Origin: Chloroflexi bacterium RBG_16_51_16 | Lineage (GTDB): Bacteria > Chloroflexota > Anaerolineae > Anaerolineales > Villigracilaceae | Assembly: GCA_001796785.1 (NCBI GenBank) | Contig: MGNL01000057.1 | Span: 1-8,410, forward strand | Length of the DNA: 8,410 nt | Reading direction: 5' to 3' | Part shown: positions 1-5,228 of the stretch, in pieces | How the letters are laid out: the number at the start of each line of letters is the position of its first letter | Position numbering within the stretch: position 1 is the stretch's first letter | Program-made: the position numbers and the translations under genes | The notes under the pieces: model-generated | Databases searched by the model: none | What the model saw: the letters and a program-made list of their open reading frames with translations, nothing else | Told to the model about the DNA's origin: nothing

Positions 1-230
1 AAACGATAGTAGATGTATTTGCCTGAACGGCGGGCGGTGATGATTTTCTTTCCGCGCAGGATCATCAATTGCTGGGATATGTTCGCCTGCCTCAGCCCCA
101 GTTGGGATTCCAGGTGGCACACGCATGCCTCACCCAGTCCAAGCGCCTGCAGGATCTGCATCCGGATCGGATTGCCGATGGAAGACAGTAAATCACTTGC
201 TTTACCAAGGGGCTGAAGCCGCTTATTCAT
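1..230 (-). CDS. ArsR/SmtB-family repressor with arsenite-type CVC motif (3' end outside window)
   Basis: The first 76 codons of a winged-helix repressor are visible; the gene continues beyond the left edge. From ATG at 230 the protein begins MNKRLQPLGK. The usual ArsR dimer helix and 'IGNPIRMQIL' segment are followed by GEACVCHLESQLG, with Cys36 and Cys38 at the start of the third helix. The recognition helix is RQANISQQLMILR and the wing contains RRSGKYIYYR. The spacing matches the ELCVCDL As(III)/Sb(III) site of classical ArsR proteins, in which trivalent metalloid binding releases DNA. The gene lies downstream of arsC on the same strand, but a terminator and its own promoter and dyad separate the two, so it is probably transcribed separately and autoregulated. 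Its targets may lie beyond the left edge. The family call is firm; arsenite as ligand is inferred from the CVC motif and the neighbouring arsC. Confidence 0.85.
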   Translation of the reverse strand, partial: MNKRLQPLGKASDLLSSIGNPIRMQILQALGLGEACVCHLESQLGLRQANISQQLMILRGKKIITARRSGKYIYYR

Positions 231-242
231 ATTCCATTCTCT

Positions 243-276
243 GAATATATTATAGGAACATATTCGAAATAGTGAA
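243..276 (-). promoter_or_regulatory. Promoter and operator of the ArsR-family gene
   Basis: On the minus strand a perfect TATAAT (254-249) lies 18 nt upstream of the ATG. A weak TTCACT (276-271) is placed 16 bp further up. An inverted repeat GAATAT-N11-ATATTC (243-265) covers the -10 box, the usual arrangement for an autoregulating ArsR-family repressor. The box and the dyad are seen directly; their function is inferred. Confidence 0.6.
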
Positions 277-304
277 TGTGATAGATGTCATCGGAATGTC
301 AGAT

Positions 305-335
305 AAAAAACCCCGTTTTCATATTGAAAACGGGG
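305..335 (-). terminator. Rho-independent terminator of arsC
   Basis: Ten-base perfect inverted repeat: CCCCGTTTTC at 311-320 and GAAAACGGGG at 326-335, separated by a 5-nt loop. Read on the minus strand, the stem is followed at once by six T residues (310-305). The hairpin begins 23 nt past the arsC stop codon, so it terminates leftward transcription before the ArsR gene. Confidence 0.93.
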
Positions 336-358
336 TAGGTATACATTTCATGCCACCC

Positions 359-790
359 TCAAACGGCAACTCCCTGTTCTGTAAGCCAGATTTTCACCTT
401 GTTTTCAATCAAATCGCGGATTTGGCGGAATTTTGCCAATCTTTCCGAATCACTCCCCTGGAATGCCGCGGGATCTTCGAATGACCAGTGGAAGCGTGTA
501 TTGACACCGGGCCAAACCGTCGGGCAATTCTTTTCGGCATCGTCGCACACCGTGATCAGTGTCTGGAAATGAACTTTTCCTAAATAAGCATCAATGCCTT
601 TGGAAGTATGGTGGGAAATATCGATCCCTTTTTCCTGCATTACCTGTATGGTTAGAGGATTGATGTCTTTTGGCTCCAGGCCAGCGCTGTGGGCCTCAAA
701 ACGATCACCTGCGTAGGTGCGTAAGAACGCTTCGGCCATCTGGCTCCGTGCGGAATTTCCAGTGCAAAGAAAGAGAATTCGGTTTGTCAT
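359..790 (-). CDS. arsC: Arsenate reductase, thioredoxin-coupled (LMW-PTP fold)
   Basis: This cytoplasmic enzyme reduces arsenate to arsenite, with electrons coming from thioredoxin in this family. At 143 residues it has the usual length. The N-terminal P-loop FLCTGNSARS contains the nucleophile Cys9 and Arg15 (CX5R signature). Cys82 and Cys89 in VCDDAEKNCP are the resolving cysteines that form the relay disulfide, matching Cys10/82/89 of the Staphylococcus pI258 enzyme. Asp106-Pro107 in FEDPA supplies the general acid of low-molecular-weight phosphatases. The three relay cysteines separate it from simple tyrosine phosphatases and from glutaredoxin-type ArsC. The start is ATG at 790 with only a weak upstream purine stretch (GGAA). 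It is monocistronic by layout, with a strong terminator behind it and a 206-nt intergenic region in front. No arsenite efflux gene lies within the window. Confidence 0.95.
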   Translation of the reverse strand: MTNRILFLCTGNSARSQMAEAFLRTYAGDRFEAHSAGLEPKDINPLTIQVMQEKGIDISHHTSKGIDAYLGKVHFQTLITVCDDAEKNCPTVWPGVNTRFHWSFEDPAAFQGSDSERLAKFRQIRDLIENKVKIWLTEQGVAV

Positions 791-996
791 ATGAATTATT
801 CCATGAACGGGTTGAGGTGCTTAATCATAAATCCTGCCGATTAACAGCCAGTTAACACTCGGGAAACGATTGGTTAATTAAGTTTCTAATTTCATATTTG
901 CAGAGAATTCTAAAATTAATTCCTTGCATAAAGTACATGTTTAATTATCGAATCGAAAAACAAGTTGGACAGTACTTTGAATTCAAGAATGTTTCG
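791..996. other. Intergenic region between modB and arsC
   Basis: AT-rich gap of 206 nt with no convincing gene. It should hold the arsC promoter: TATGAT on the minus strand (829-824) is a possible -10 box without a good -35 partner. No clear hairpin-plus-T terminator follows modB. It contains palindromes AGAATTCT (903-910) and TTGAATTCAA, and the direct TTAACA repeats listed separately. There is no remnant of a modC ATPase gene. Confidence 0.5.
841..857 (+). promoter_or_regulatory. Direct TTAACA repeats, Pho-box-like
   Basis: TTAACA occurs at 841-846 and again at 852-857, exactly 11 bp apart (5-bp spacer). A degenerate TTAATT at 874-879 is two further turns along. Two hexamers with this spacing match the Gram-positive PhoP binding consensus (TT-N-A-C-A repeats, about 5 bp apart). 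The repeats lie 50-67 bp upstream of the arsC start. Function is inferred and the motif is short in an AT-rich stretch. Confidence 0.3.
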
Positions 997-1812
997 CTAG
1001 TAGGTGTGGTTTTCCAGCCGTTTGGTCGCCGCCAGTACCAAAATTGAAATAATAATAAGCATGACCGATAGGACCATGGCGACACCGAGATTGCTTTCGA
1101 AGCCGAGGTAGATTGCCATGGGCATGGTCTGGGTCACTCCCTGCAGGTTGCCCGCAAAGAGGATCGTTGCGCCAAACTCGCCGAGGGCGCGCATCCAGGT
1201 GATCATGGCGCCGCTTGCCAGCGCGCGTCCTGCCAAAGGTACCATGATCTCAGTGAAGAGCTGCCATTGATTCGCACCTTCCACCCGGGCGGCTTCAACA
1301 ACTTCGCGATCGACATGGGAAAACCCCACCCGTGCAGATCGGACGAAGAGCGGCGCGGCGACAAAGGTCTGCGCAACGATAACCGCCGCGCTTGTAAATG
1401 GAAGGTGAATGCCGGCAAGTTCCAACTGTGAACCCAGAAGTCCATTTCGCCCGAAGGCGAGTAAAAGTGCCAATCCCGCCACCGATGGAGGCAGGACAAT
1501 GGGCAGATCAAGCAGGGCTTCAAGCCAAGTTTTGTGCGTAGATTTCAATCTCGATAAGATATAAGCCAGCGGCGTGCCGAAGGCTGCCGCGATTACCACC
1601 GTGATCAAGCTGGTGACAAGGCTAAGAGTGAGGGCTTGCAGGGCCTGTTCGGAGAAAGCGTCTTCGACCGCGTGCGGATTCGCAGAACGAAGGATCAAAG
1701 CGATTAATGGAAGAACAAACAGGCCAAGTAACACCAGGCTTGGCAAAATAAAGATCCATAAGGATTCAAAATCAAGAAATCGTTTGACGTTGATTACCTT
1801 GCTGCTTTTCAT
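997..1812 (-). CDS. modB: Molybdate ABC transporter permease
   Basis: This integral membrane subunit forms the translocation channel for oxyanions delivered by ModA. At 271 residues it is slightly longer than typical ModB proteins. About six hydrophobic segments are seen, at residues 18-41, 60-87, 98-119, 141-158, 196-221 and 243-263. The cytoplasmic EAA coupling loop (residues 172-192) carries EAARVEGA followed by the conserved VPLA. The stretch MRALGEFGATILFAGN (207-222) is characteristic of molybdate/tungstate permeases rather than general ABC permeases. It follows modA by 45 nt on the same strand. The ATG at 1812 has only a weak purine tract (AAAGAAG) directly in front, so translation may depend on modA. 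No ATPase subunit (modC) follows; the next gene is arsC, with a 206-nt gap. Tungstate or sulfate-type substrates cannot be excluded from the permease alone. Confidence 0.93.
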   Translation of the reverse strand: MKSSKVINVKRFLDFESLWIFILPSLVLLGLFVLPLIALILRSANPHAVEDAFSEQALQALTLSLVTSLITVVIAAAFGTPLAYILSRLKSTHKTWLEALLDLPIVLPPSVAGLALLLAFGRNGLLGSQLELAGIHLPFTSAAVIVAQTFVAAPLFVRSARVGFSHVDREVVEAARVEGANQWQLFTEIMVPLAGRALASGAMITWMRALGEFGATILFAGNLQGVTQTMPMAIYLGFESNLGVAMVLSVMLIIISILVLAATKRLENHTY

Positions 1813-1857
1813 CTTCTTTAAGATAGTTGGGTTGGCCTTTCATGTAACGAGAGTGAG

Positions 1858-2700
1858 CTATCTAACTGGTGAGAATCCCCATTTCTGTAGAATAGCCTGG
1901 CCATCGGCTGAGAGGACGTAGTCGATGAATTTATTTGCCAGGTCGAGGTTCGTGGAATCGATTACTGGTGCAATAAAGTATGGTGCAGACACATTGATAT
2001 CCTGTGGAATGGGAATCGTTTTAAGATCCGGTGCAGCAATAGAATCCGAGATATAAACGATTCCCGCATCGGCCTCGCCAAGCTGGACTTTGGATACAAC
2101 CTGTTTGATATCCGTTTCGTTAGAGACGACATTATCCAATGCCATTGAAGCGAAATCCCTCCCATAGGCTGGATCGCGGCTGGCCTTGTCCAGGACCTGT
2201 CGGGCATATCTTCCGGCTGGGACGGTCTCATCCGCCAGGACCATCTTGAGACCGGGATGTGCCAGGTCTTGGATCGAGTCTACTTGGGCAGGATTTGATA
2301 GGGGTACAACGACGATCAAGCTGTTGGTGAGAAGGAGCCGAGGCGCTTCCCCGTCAACAAATCCAGCAATGACCAGTGCATCCATGTTTGCTTTGTTCGC
2401 AGACGCAAACAGATCGGTCGGTGCTCCGCTTTCGATCTGTGCCTGGAGAGTTTGTGATCCTGCAAAATTGAAGCGTGCCTCTATGGTTGGATTAGCGTCC
2501 TGAAATATCGTGCCTATCTCGCCGAAGGCCTCAGTTAACGAAGCGGCCGCGAACACAGTCAAGGTTTGTGCCTGAGGAGTCGATATCGATAACCTTGTTG
2601 GTAAATTAGGTGAAGGCTCCAAGCCTGCGGATGGCGTTGCGACCTTGCTGCAACCGATCAACAGGACAATGAGTAGAGGAAAAATTAGAAACCATTTCAT
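1858..2700 (-). CDS. modA: Molybdate-binding lipoprotein of ABC transporter
   Basis: This extracytoplasmic solute-binding protein captures molybdate and passes it to ModB. It has 280 residues. The N-terminus is a lipoprotein signal: Lys2, a hydrophobic core, then lipobox LIGC with Cys17 as the lipidation site. A Ser/Pro-rich tether (about 18-45) precedes the binding domain. The fold begins LTVFAAASLTEAF (Ser54) and continues FAGSQTLQAQIESGAPTDLF (Ser82), then PAGRYA (161-166), NETDIKQVV and AGIVYISD (Tyr216). These segments correspond to the oxyanion-contacting Ser, Ala, Val and Tyr positions of ModA. The start codon overlaps the stop of the upstream PadR gene (ATGA, 2700-2697), and an AAGAGG Shine-Dalgarno lies 7 nt upstream within padR, so the genes are translationally coupled. 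A lipid anchor fits a Gram-positive-type or monoderm envelope, although lipoprotein ModA also occurs elsewhere. Confidence 0.94.
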   Translation of the reverse strand: MKWFLIFPLLIVLLIGCSKVATPSAGLEPSPNLPTRLSISTPQAQTLTVFAAASLTEAFGEIGTIFQDANPTIEARFNFAGSQTLQAQIESGAPTDLFASANKANMDALVIAGFVDGEAPRLLLTNSLIVVVPLSNPAQVDSIQDLAHPGLKMVLADETVPAGRYARQVLDKASRDPAYGRDFASMALDNVVSNETDIKQVVSKVQLGEADAGIVYISDSIAAPDLKTIPIPQDINVSAPYFIAPVIDSTNLDLANKFIDYVLSADGQAILQKWGFSPVR

Positions 2701-3272
2701 CGTGTGGCCTCTTTAGGAATATTAAGTCGGACGCCGATCTCCGTCATCCATTCCCGGATAATTATCAGCTGGCGCACACGCAGATCCAAACTGAGCAGAT
2801 TATAGGTTTGATTGTCAGGCAGCTCCTGACGGAGGCGCTCAAGGCGCTCAAGGTTCTTGCTAATGGTTTCATACTGGGAATTGAAGATTGCGCGGGTGTC
2901 CGACGGCGTATATCGGTTGGAGAAATACAGGCGTGTCAGAAATTCCAGGCGGATCGCCCGGGCGTTCTGGGCTGTCTCTTCCTTTAACCAGCGCATGAAC
3001 CGGCGGCGTCCCTGCGCCGTGATCTTGAGCATTTGGCGGTCGGGGTGTTTCGCCTGTTCAACGAGACGGGTGGAAACATCTCCCTGGTATTCCAAACGCT
3101 TAAGGATCGTGTAGGCTTGACTCTGGCTGAGATGCCACACCCAGCCTAATTCGTTCAGGATCTGCTGGTGCAGGTTGTACCCGTGGTCCTGTCCAGCGAT
3201 CAAGAACCCGAGCAGGGCATACTCGGGAGAGAGGCTGCCGCTACGGAGCGGCTTAATGGATTTATTACTCAC
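2697..3272 (-). CDS. PadR-family transcriptional regulator of the mod operon
   Basis: A 191-residue DNA-binding protein. The PadR winged helix spans about residues 16-98: LSPEYALLGFL, GYNLHQQI, WHLSQSQAYTILKRLEYQGDV and the wing with HPDRQMLKITAQGRRRFMRWL. A helical, Arg/Glu-rich C-terminal domain (about 100-180, with EFLTRLYFSN and LERLERLRQEL) is typical of the longer PadR subgroup that dimerises through this region. The start is GTG at 3272, with no Shine-Dalgarno in front of it. An extended -10 box is placed so that transcription should begin near this codon, which points to a leaderless message. The gene overlaps modA by 4 nt and is therefore the likely regulator of modA-modB, in place of the usual ModE. 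The effector is unknown; molybdate or a molybdenum-cofactor-related signal is inference. Confidence 0.88.
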   Translation of the reverse strand: MSNKSIKPLRSGSLSPEYALLGFLIAGQDHGYNLHQQILNELGWVWHLSQSQAYTILKRLEYQGDVSTRLVEQAKHPDRQMLKITAQGRRRFMRWLKEETAQNARAIRLEFLTRLYFSNRYTPSDTRAIFNSQYETISKNLERLERLRQELPDNQTYNLLSLDLRVRQLIIIREWMTEIGVRLNIPKEATR

Positions 3273-3287
3273 TCAGTGAGTATATCA
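3266..3287 (-). promoter_or_regulatory. Extended -10 promoter overlapped by a dyad operator (padR-modAB)
   Basis: On the minus strand TGA-TATACT (3287-3279) is an extended -10 element. Expected initiation about 7 nt downstream falls at 3272, the G of the padR GTG start. A perfect inverted repeat, TACTCAC (3266-3272) and GTGAGTA (3276-3282) around a 3-bp centre, covers both the -10 box and the start codon. No good -35 box is seen. The arrangement suits repression of the operon by its own first product. Confidence 0.6.
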
Positions 3288-3426
3288 GATGAGACATCGG
3301 GTAGGCACGGTTCCCGTTAGCTATCTAGGATTGTTAATTTCAGGCAGGGTATCTTGGTATGGCTGGCCAATAATTTATGTTAACTAAAGGATATTATACG
3401 GCGCTGGAGGCATTAACAGCATTGAA

Positions 3427-3454
3427 TTGACTGGTTTATGCAGTCCTGTATATG
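3427..3454 (+). promoter_or_regulatory. Candidate sigma-70-type promoter
   Basis: TTGACT (3427-3432), a 16-bp spacer and TATATG (3449-3454) make the best -35/-10 pair on the plus strand in this gap. A start near 3461 would give a leader of about 140 nt before the winged-helix gene at 3600, containing the CTATA/TATAG palindrome and the large dyad. Confidence 0.4.
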
Positions 3455-3489
3455 GCTGTATGTAAAGATTGGATGGCTATAGGATTTTT

Positions 3490-3505
3490 CTATAACCGGG
3501 TATAG
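3490..3505. repeat. Near-perfect 16-bp palindrome
   Basis: CTATAACCGGGTATAG is a palindrome with only one mismatched pair (14 of 16 positions symmetric). The outer words recur nearby: another CTATAG lies at 3477-3482, 13 bp to the left. It could be an operator for a dimeric regulator downstream of the promoter candidate. Function is unproven. Confidence 0.4.
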
Positions 3506-3550
3506 ATGTTTCGACACCTGGTTGTGCCTGTTGATACTTATACGTTCACG

Positions 3551-3581
3551 GTTTAATCATTAATATGTTAATGAATTAAAC
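3551..3581. promoter_or_regulatory. Dyad operator upstream of the winged-helix gene
   Basis: A long inverted repeat: left arm GTTTAATCATTAA (3551-3563), right arm TTAATGAATTAAAC (3568-3581), with a 4-nt centre. The arms are complementary except for one extra base in the right arm. It ends 18 bp before the ATG at 3600 and is AT-rich, like many ArsR-family operators. Autoregulation by the downstream gene product is the simplest reading. Confidence 0.55.
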
Positions 3582-3599
3582 AACTGATGGAGTAATGAA

Positions 3600-3926
3600 A
3601 TGAGATCAGGTTTACCGCCCGATATTCTCAAACTGGCAGAACAGCAGGTTGGATTTTGTAAGGTTTTCAGCAACACGGCACGAGTACTTATCTTGTGGCT
3701 CCTGGCAGAAAGGAAACGAACTGCGATAGAACTGGCTTTTACGATTGGAATATCCAGACAGGAATTATTAAAGAACCTTCAAGTCATGAATTATCGAAAT
3801 CTTGTCGTATCAAGCCGTGAGGAGAATAACATTTACTATTACATACGAAATAACGAAGAAATTGGCATATGCCCAATCCTATCGAATCGTCCCTTGAATC
3901 AGGTATTGGAGGTACCCGTTATTTAA
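3600..3926 (+). CDS. Small ArsR-like winged-helix regulator
   Basis: A 108-residue putative DNA-binding protein. The segment from about residue 18 to 85 reads as an ArsR-type winged helix: FCKVFSNTARVLILWLL, then TAIELAFTIGISRQELLKNLQVM as helix-turn-helix, LVVSSREENN as the wing, and IYYYIRN as the closing strand. No classical ArsR Cys pair is present, although single Cys20 and Cys90 could take part in sensing. The start is ATG at 3600 with Shine-Dalgarno GGAG 7 nt upstream. A large dyad lies directly in front of the gene, which suggests autoregulation. It is transcribed away from the padR-mod operon and toward the small membrane protein gene. The sequence looks more AT-rich than the genes around it, possibly a sign of transfer. 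The target and signal are unknown. Confidence 0.75.
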   Translation: MRSGLPPDILKLAEQQVGFCKVFSNTARVLILWLLAERKRTAIELAFTIGISRQELLKNLQVMNYRNLVVSSREENNIYYYIRNNEEIGICPILSNRPLNQVLEVPVI

Positions 3927-4024
3927 GATTTTTATTTTTCCTAATGGAGAACTCTAAAAATATGATTTATTGATCCAGCTTGGACGAAGAGCGGATGTTA
4001 CGGAGCGATCGCCAGATTTTGTCA

Positions 4025-4056
4025 GAGGGCGAAGACAGGTACGCCCTCAAAGGAGG
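4025..4056 (+). promoter_or_regulatory. Hairpin abutting a strong Shine-Dalgarno
   Basis: GAGGGCG (4025-4031) and CGCCCTC (4042-4048) form a perfect 7-bp GC-rich stem with a 10-nt loop. AAAGGAGG follows directly (4049-4056) and the GTG start lies 5 nt further on. No T-run follows, so this is not a simple terminator. A role in translation control or in stabilising the 5' end is possible. It does not match any riboswitch consensus that I can recognise by eye. Confidence 0.45.
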
Positions 4057-4061
4057 CTGCG

Positions 4062-4265
4062 GTGTCAATCCTTCAATTTATCATCACGGCGCTCGTGGTG
4101 GGATTCGTGGTTGGCCTGTTCATTGGCCTGAAATGCTTGGCCTCAGATCTTAAAAGACAGAGGAGGACCAAAATTCTGGATGTTAAGGACGGTATCAAAC
4201 TGGAATACGATTGTTCGGAACCAGGAATTTACGACACTCTCCGCGAATTGATCGCTGGAAAATAA
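4062..4265 (+). CDS. Small single-pass membrane protein, unknown function
   Basis: A 67-residue protein that I do not recognise. Start GTG at 4062 has a strong Shine-Dalgarno AGGAGG at 4051-4056. Residues 4-25 form one membrane helix containing the glycine ladder Gly14-xxx-Gly18-xxx-Gly22, a pattern that often packs helices against each other. A basic stretch follows (Lys24, Lys31, Arg32, Arg34, Arg35, Lys37), so the C-terminal tail (about 30-67) should be cytoplasmic by the positive-inside rule. The tail carries DVKDGIKLEYDC and ends LRELIAGK. Cys25 sits at the membrane edge and Cys51 in the tail. The gene lies 135 nt after the winged-helix gene on the same strand and converges on the LysR gene with only 17 nt between stop codons. 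A small membrane regulator or adaptor is possible, but nothing here identifies its partner. Confidence 0.65.
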   Translation: MSILQFIITALVVGFVVGLFIGLKCLASDLKRQRRTKILDVKDGIKLEYDCSEPGIYDTLRELIAGK

Positions 4266-4282
4266 GCGGCCAACATAAAAAT

Positions 4283-5212
4283 CTAAGGTTGACTTTCTGC
4301 CAGCCTTATCACATCCGCGTTTTCCGGATCATGGATGAAACTCCAGAATACATCCCGGGGTCGGTGCTGTTGACCGAGGCGTTTGCGAACCATATAGATC
4401 GTGCGCATTAAATTGAGACCCTCGATCCGAACATCTACGATGTTCCCGCGATCCAATGGGTAGGCTGCTGCGAGTTTGGATACAAACGATACGCCATAAC
4501 CGGCTGCGACCGTACGGACAATTGCCTCCGCATTTCCCAATTTCATAAATACATTCAAATCATCAAGACCAATATCAAACTTTGCGAGTTCTTCGAGGAC
4601 AACCCGGCGTGTCCCCGATGACTGTTCACGCAAGATAAGCGGTTCCTCTAAAATCTCTTGCGGTTCGATGGATGATCGGGATAGCCAGGAGTGATCTGCC
4701 GGTGCAATTAAGGTAATCTGGTCCCTGAAAAACACCTGGGATTCCAGGCTTGTACCATTGACCTCGGTACTGACCACACCGATATCCGCCTCACCCTCAA
4801 GGAGGTTAAGAGCTGCATGTTCGGGGCCGCAGGCTAGGATGCGCACTTTGATTGCCGGGTATTGTTTGCAGAAGCGCGCTGCCAGCTGTGGCAGGATGTA
4901 TTTCCCTGCCGTGGTACTGCACGAAATGCGCAATTCACCTGTGATACCCTCTTGCAAGGACGCCATCATATCCTTGAGTTCTTTTGTATCGTGAAGCAAG
5001 CGGCGGGCCCAGGGTATGAGTAATCGACCGGCCTCGGTCATCTGCAAACCCGTACTGCGTCTCATGAAAAGAGCGGCTCCGAGTTCCTGCTCCAAAACCT
5101 TGATCTGGTGACTCACTGTAGGCTGGCTGCGATGTAATTTTTTAGCAGCTTCTGACAGGCTTGGGCTTTCAGCTGCACATAGAAAGGTTTCAATCTTCTG
5201 GATATCGATCAA
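4283..5212 (-). CDS. LysR-family transcriptional regulator
   Basis: A 309-residue regulator with the N-terminal LysR winged helix: IQKIETFLCAAESPSLSEAAKKL, SQPTVSHQIKVLEQELGAALF, then TEAGRLL. A coiled linker follows, then a periplasmic-binding-like effector domain from about residue 90, starting ELRISCSTTAGKYILPQLAARF. The frame stays open up to a TTG at 5224, but the TTG at 5212 has GGAG 6 nt upstream (5222-5219) and gives MIDIQKIETF, the usual length of LysR N-termini, so I prefer it. The effector domain resembles regulators in the CysB/CbbR range, some annotated as linked to selenium or sulfur metabolism; the ligand here is not determined. The start is 16 nt after the stop of the thioredoxin-VKOR gene, so it is the last gene of the cluster. 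Unlike most LysR regulators it is not divergent from a target gene. Confidence 0.9.
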   Translation of the reverse strand: MIDIQKIETFLCAAESPSLSEAAKKLHRSQPTVSHQIKVLEQELGAALFMRRSTGLQMTEAGRLLIPWARRLLHDTKELKDMMASLQEGITGELRISCSTTAGKYILPQLAARFCKQYPAIKVRILACGPEHAALNLLEGEADIGVVSTEVNGTSLESQVFFRDQITLIAPADHSWLSRSSIEPQEILEEPLILREQSSGTRRVVLEELAKFDIGLDDLNVFMKLGNAEAIVRTVAAGYGVSFVSKLAAAYPLDRGNIVDVRIEGLNLMRTIYMVRKRLGQQHRPRDVFWSFIHDPENADVIRLAESQP

Positions 5213-5228
5213 GTTGTACTCCAAACCA

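Larger units (their letters stand above)
3288..3599. other. Gene-free divergent regulatory region
   Basis: This 312-nt AT-rich stretch separates the leftward padR-mod operon from a rightward winged-helix gene. No coding frame is convincing. It holds a plus-strand promoter candidate (3427-3454), repeated CTATA/TATAG words (3477-3505) including a near-perfect 16-bp palindrome, and a strong dyad next to the downstream gene (3551-3581). GGAG at 3589-3592 is the Shine-Dalgarno of the gene at 3600. Confidence 0.6.

Noticed and set aside
1813..1857. Possible small frame starting at an ATG in the modA-modB gap
   Set aside because: It runs out of frame into modB and stops after about 23 codons, with polar composition and no ribosome site; likely chance.
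4006..4013. GCGATCGC palindrome as a HIP1-like repeat element
   Set aside because: Only this single copy was noticed in the window, and an 8-bp palindrome can occur by chance.
4025..4048. Hairpin read as a transcription terminator of the winged-helix gene
   Set aside because: It is followed by AAAGGAGG and a start codon, not by a T-run on the plus strand.
5213..5224. TTG at 5224 as the LysR start
   Set aside because: The frame is open there, but the TTG at 5212 has a well-spaced GGAG and gives the usual LysR N-terminus.
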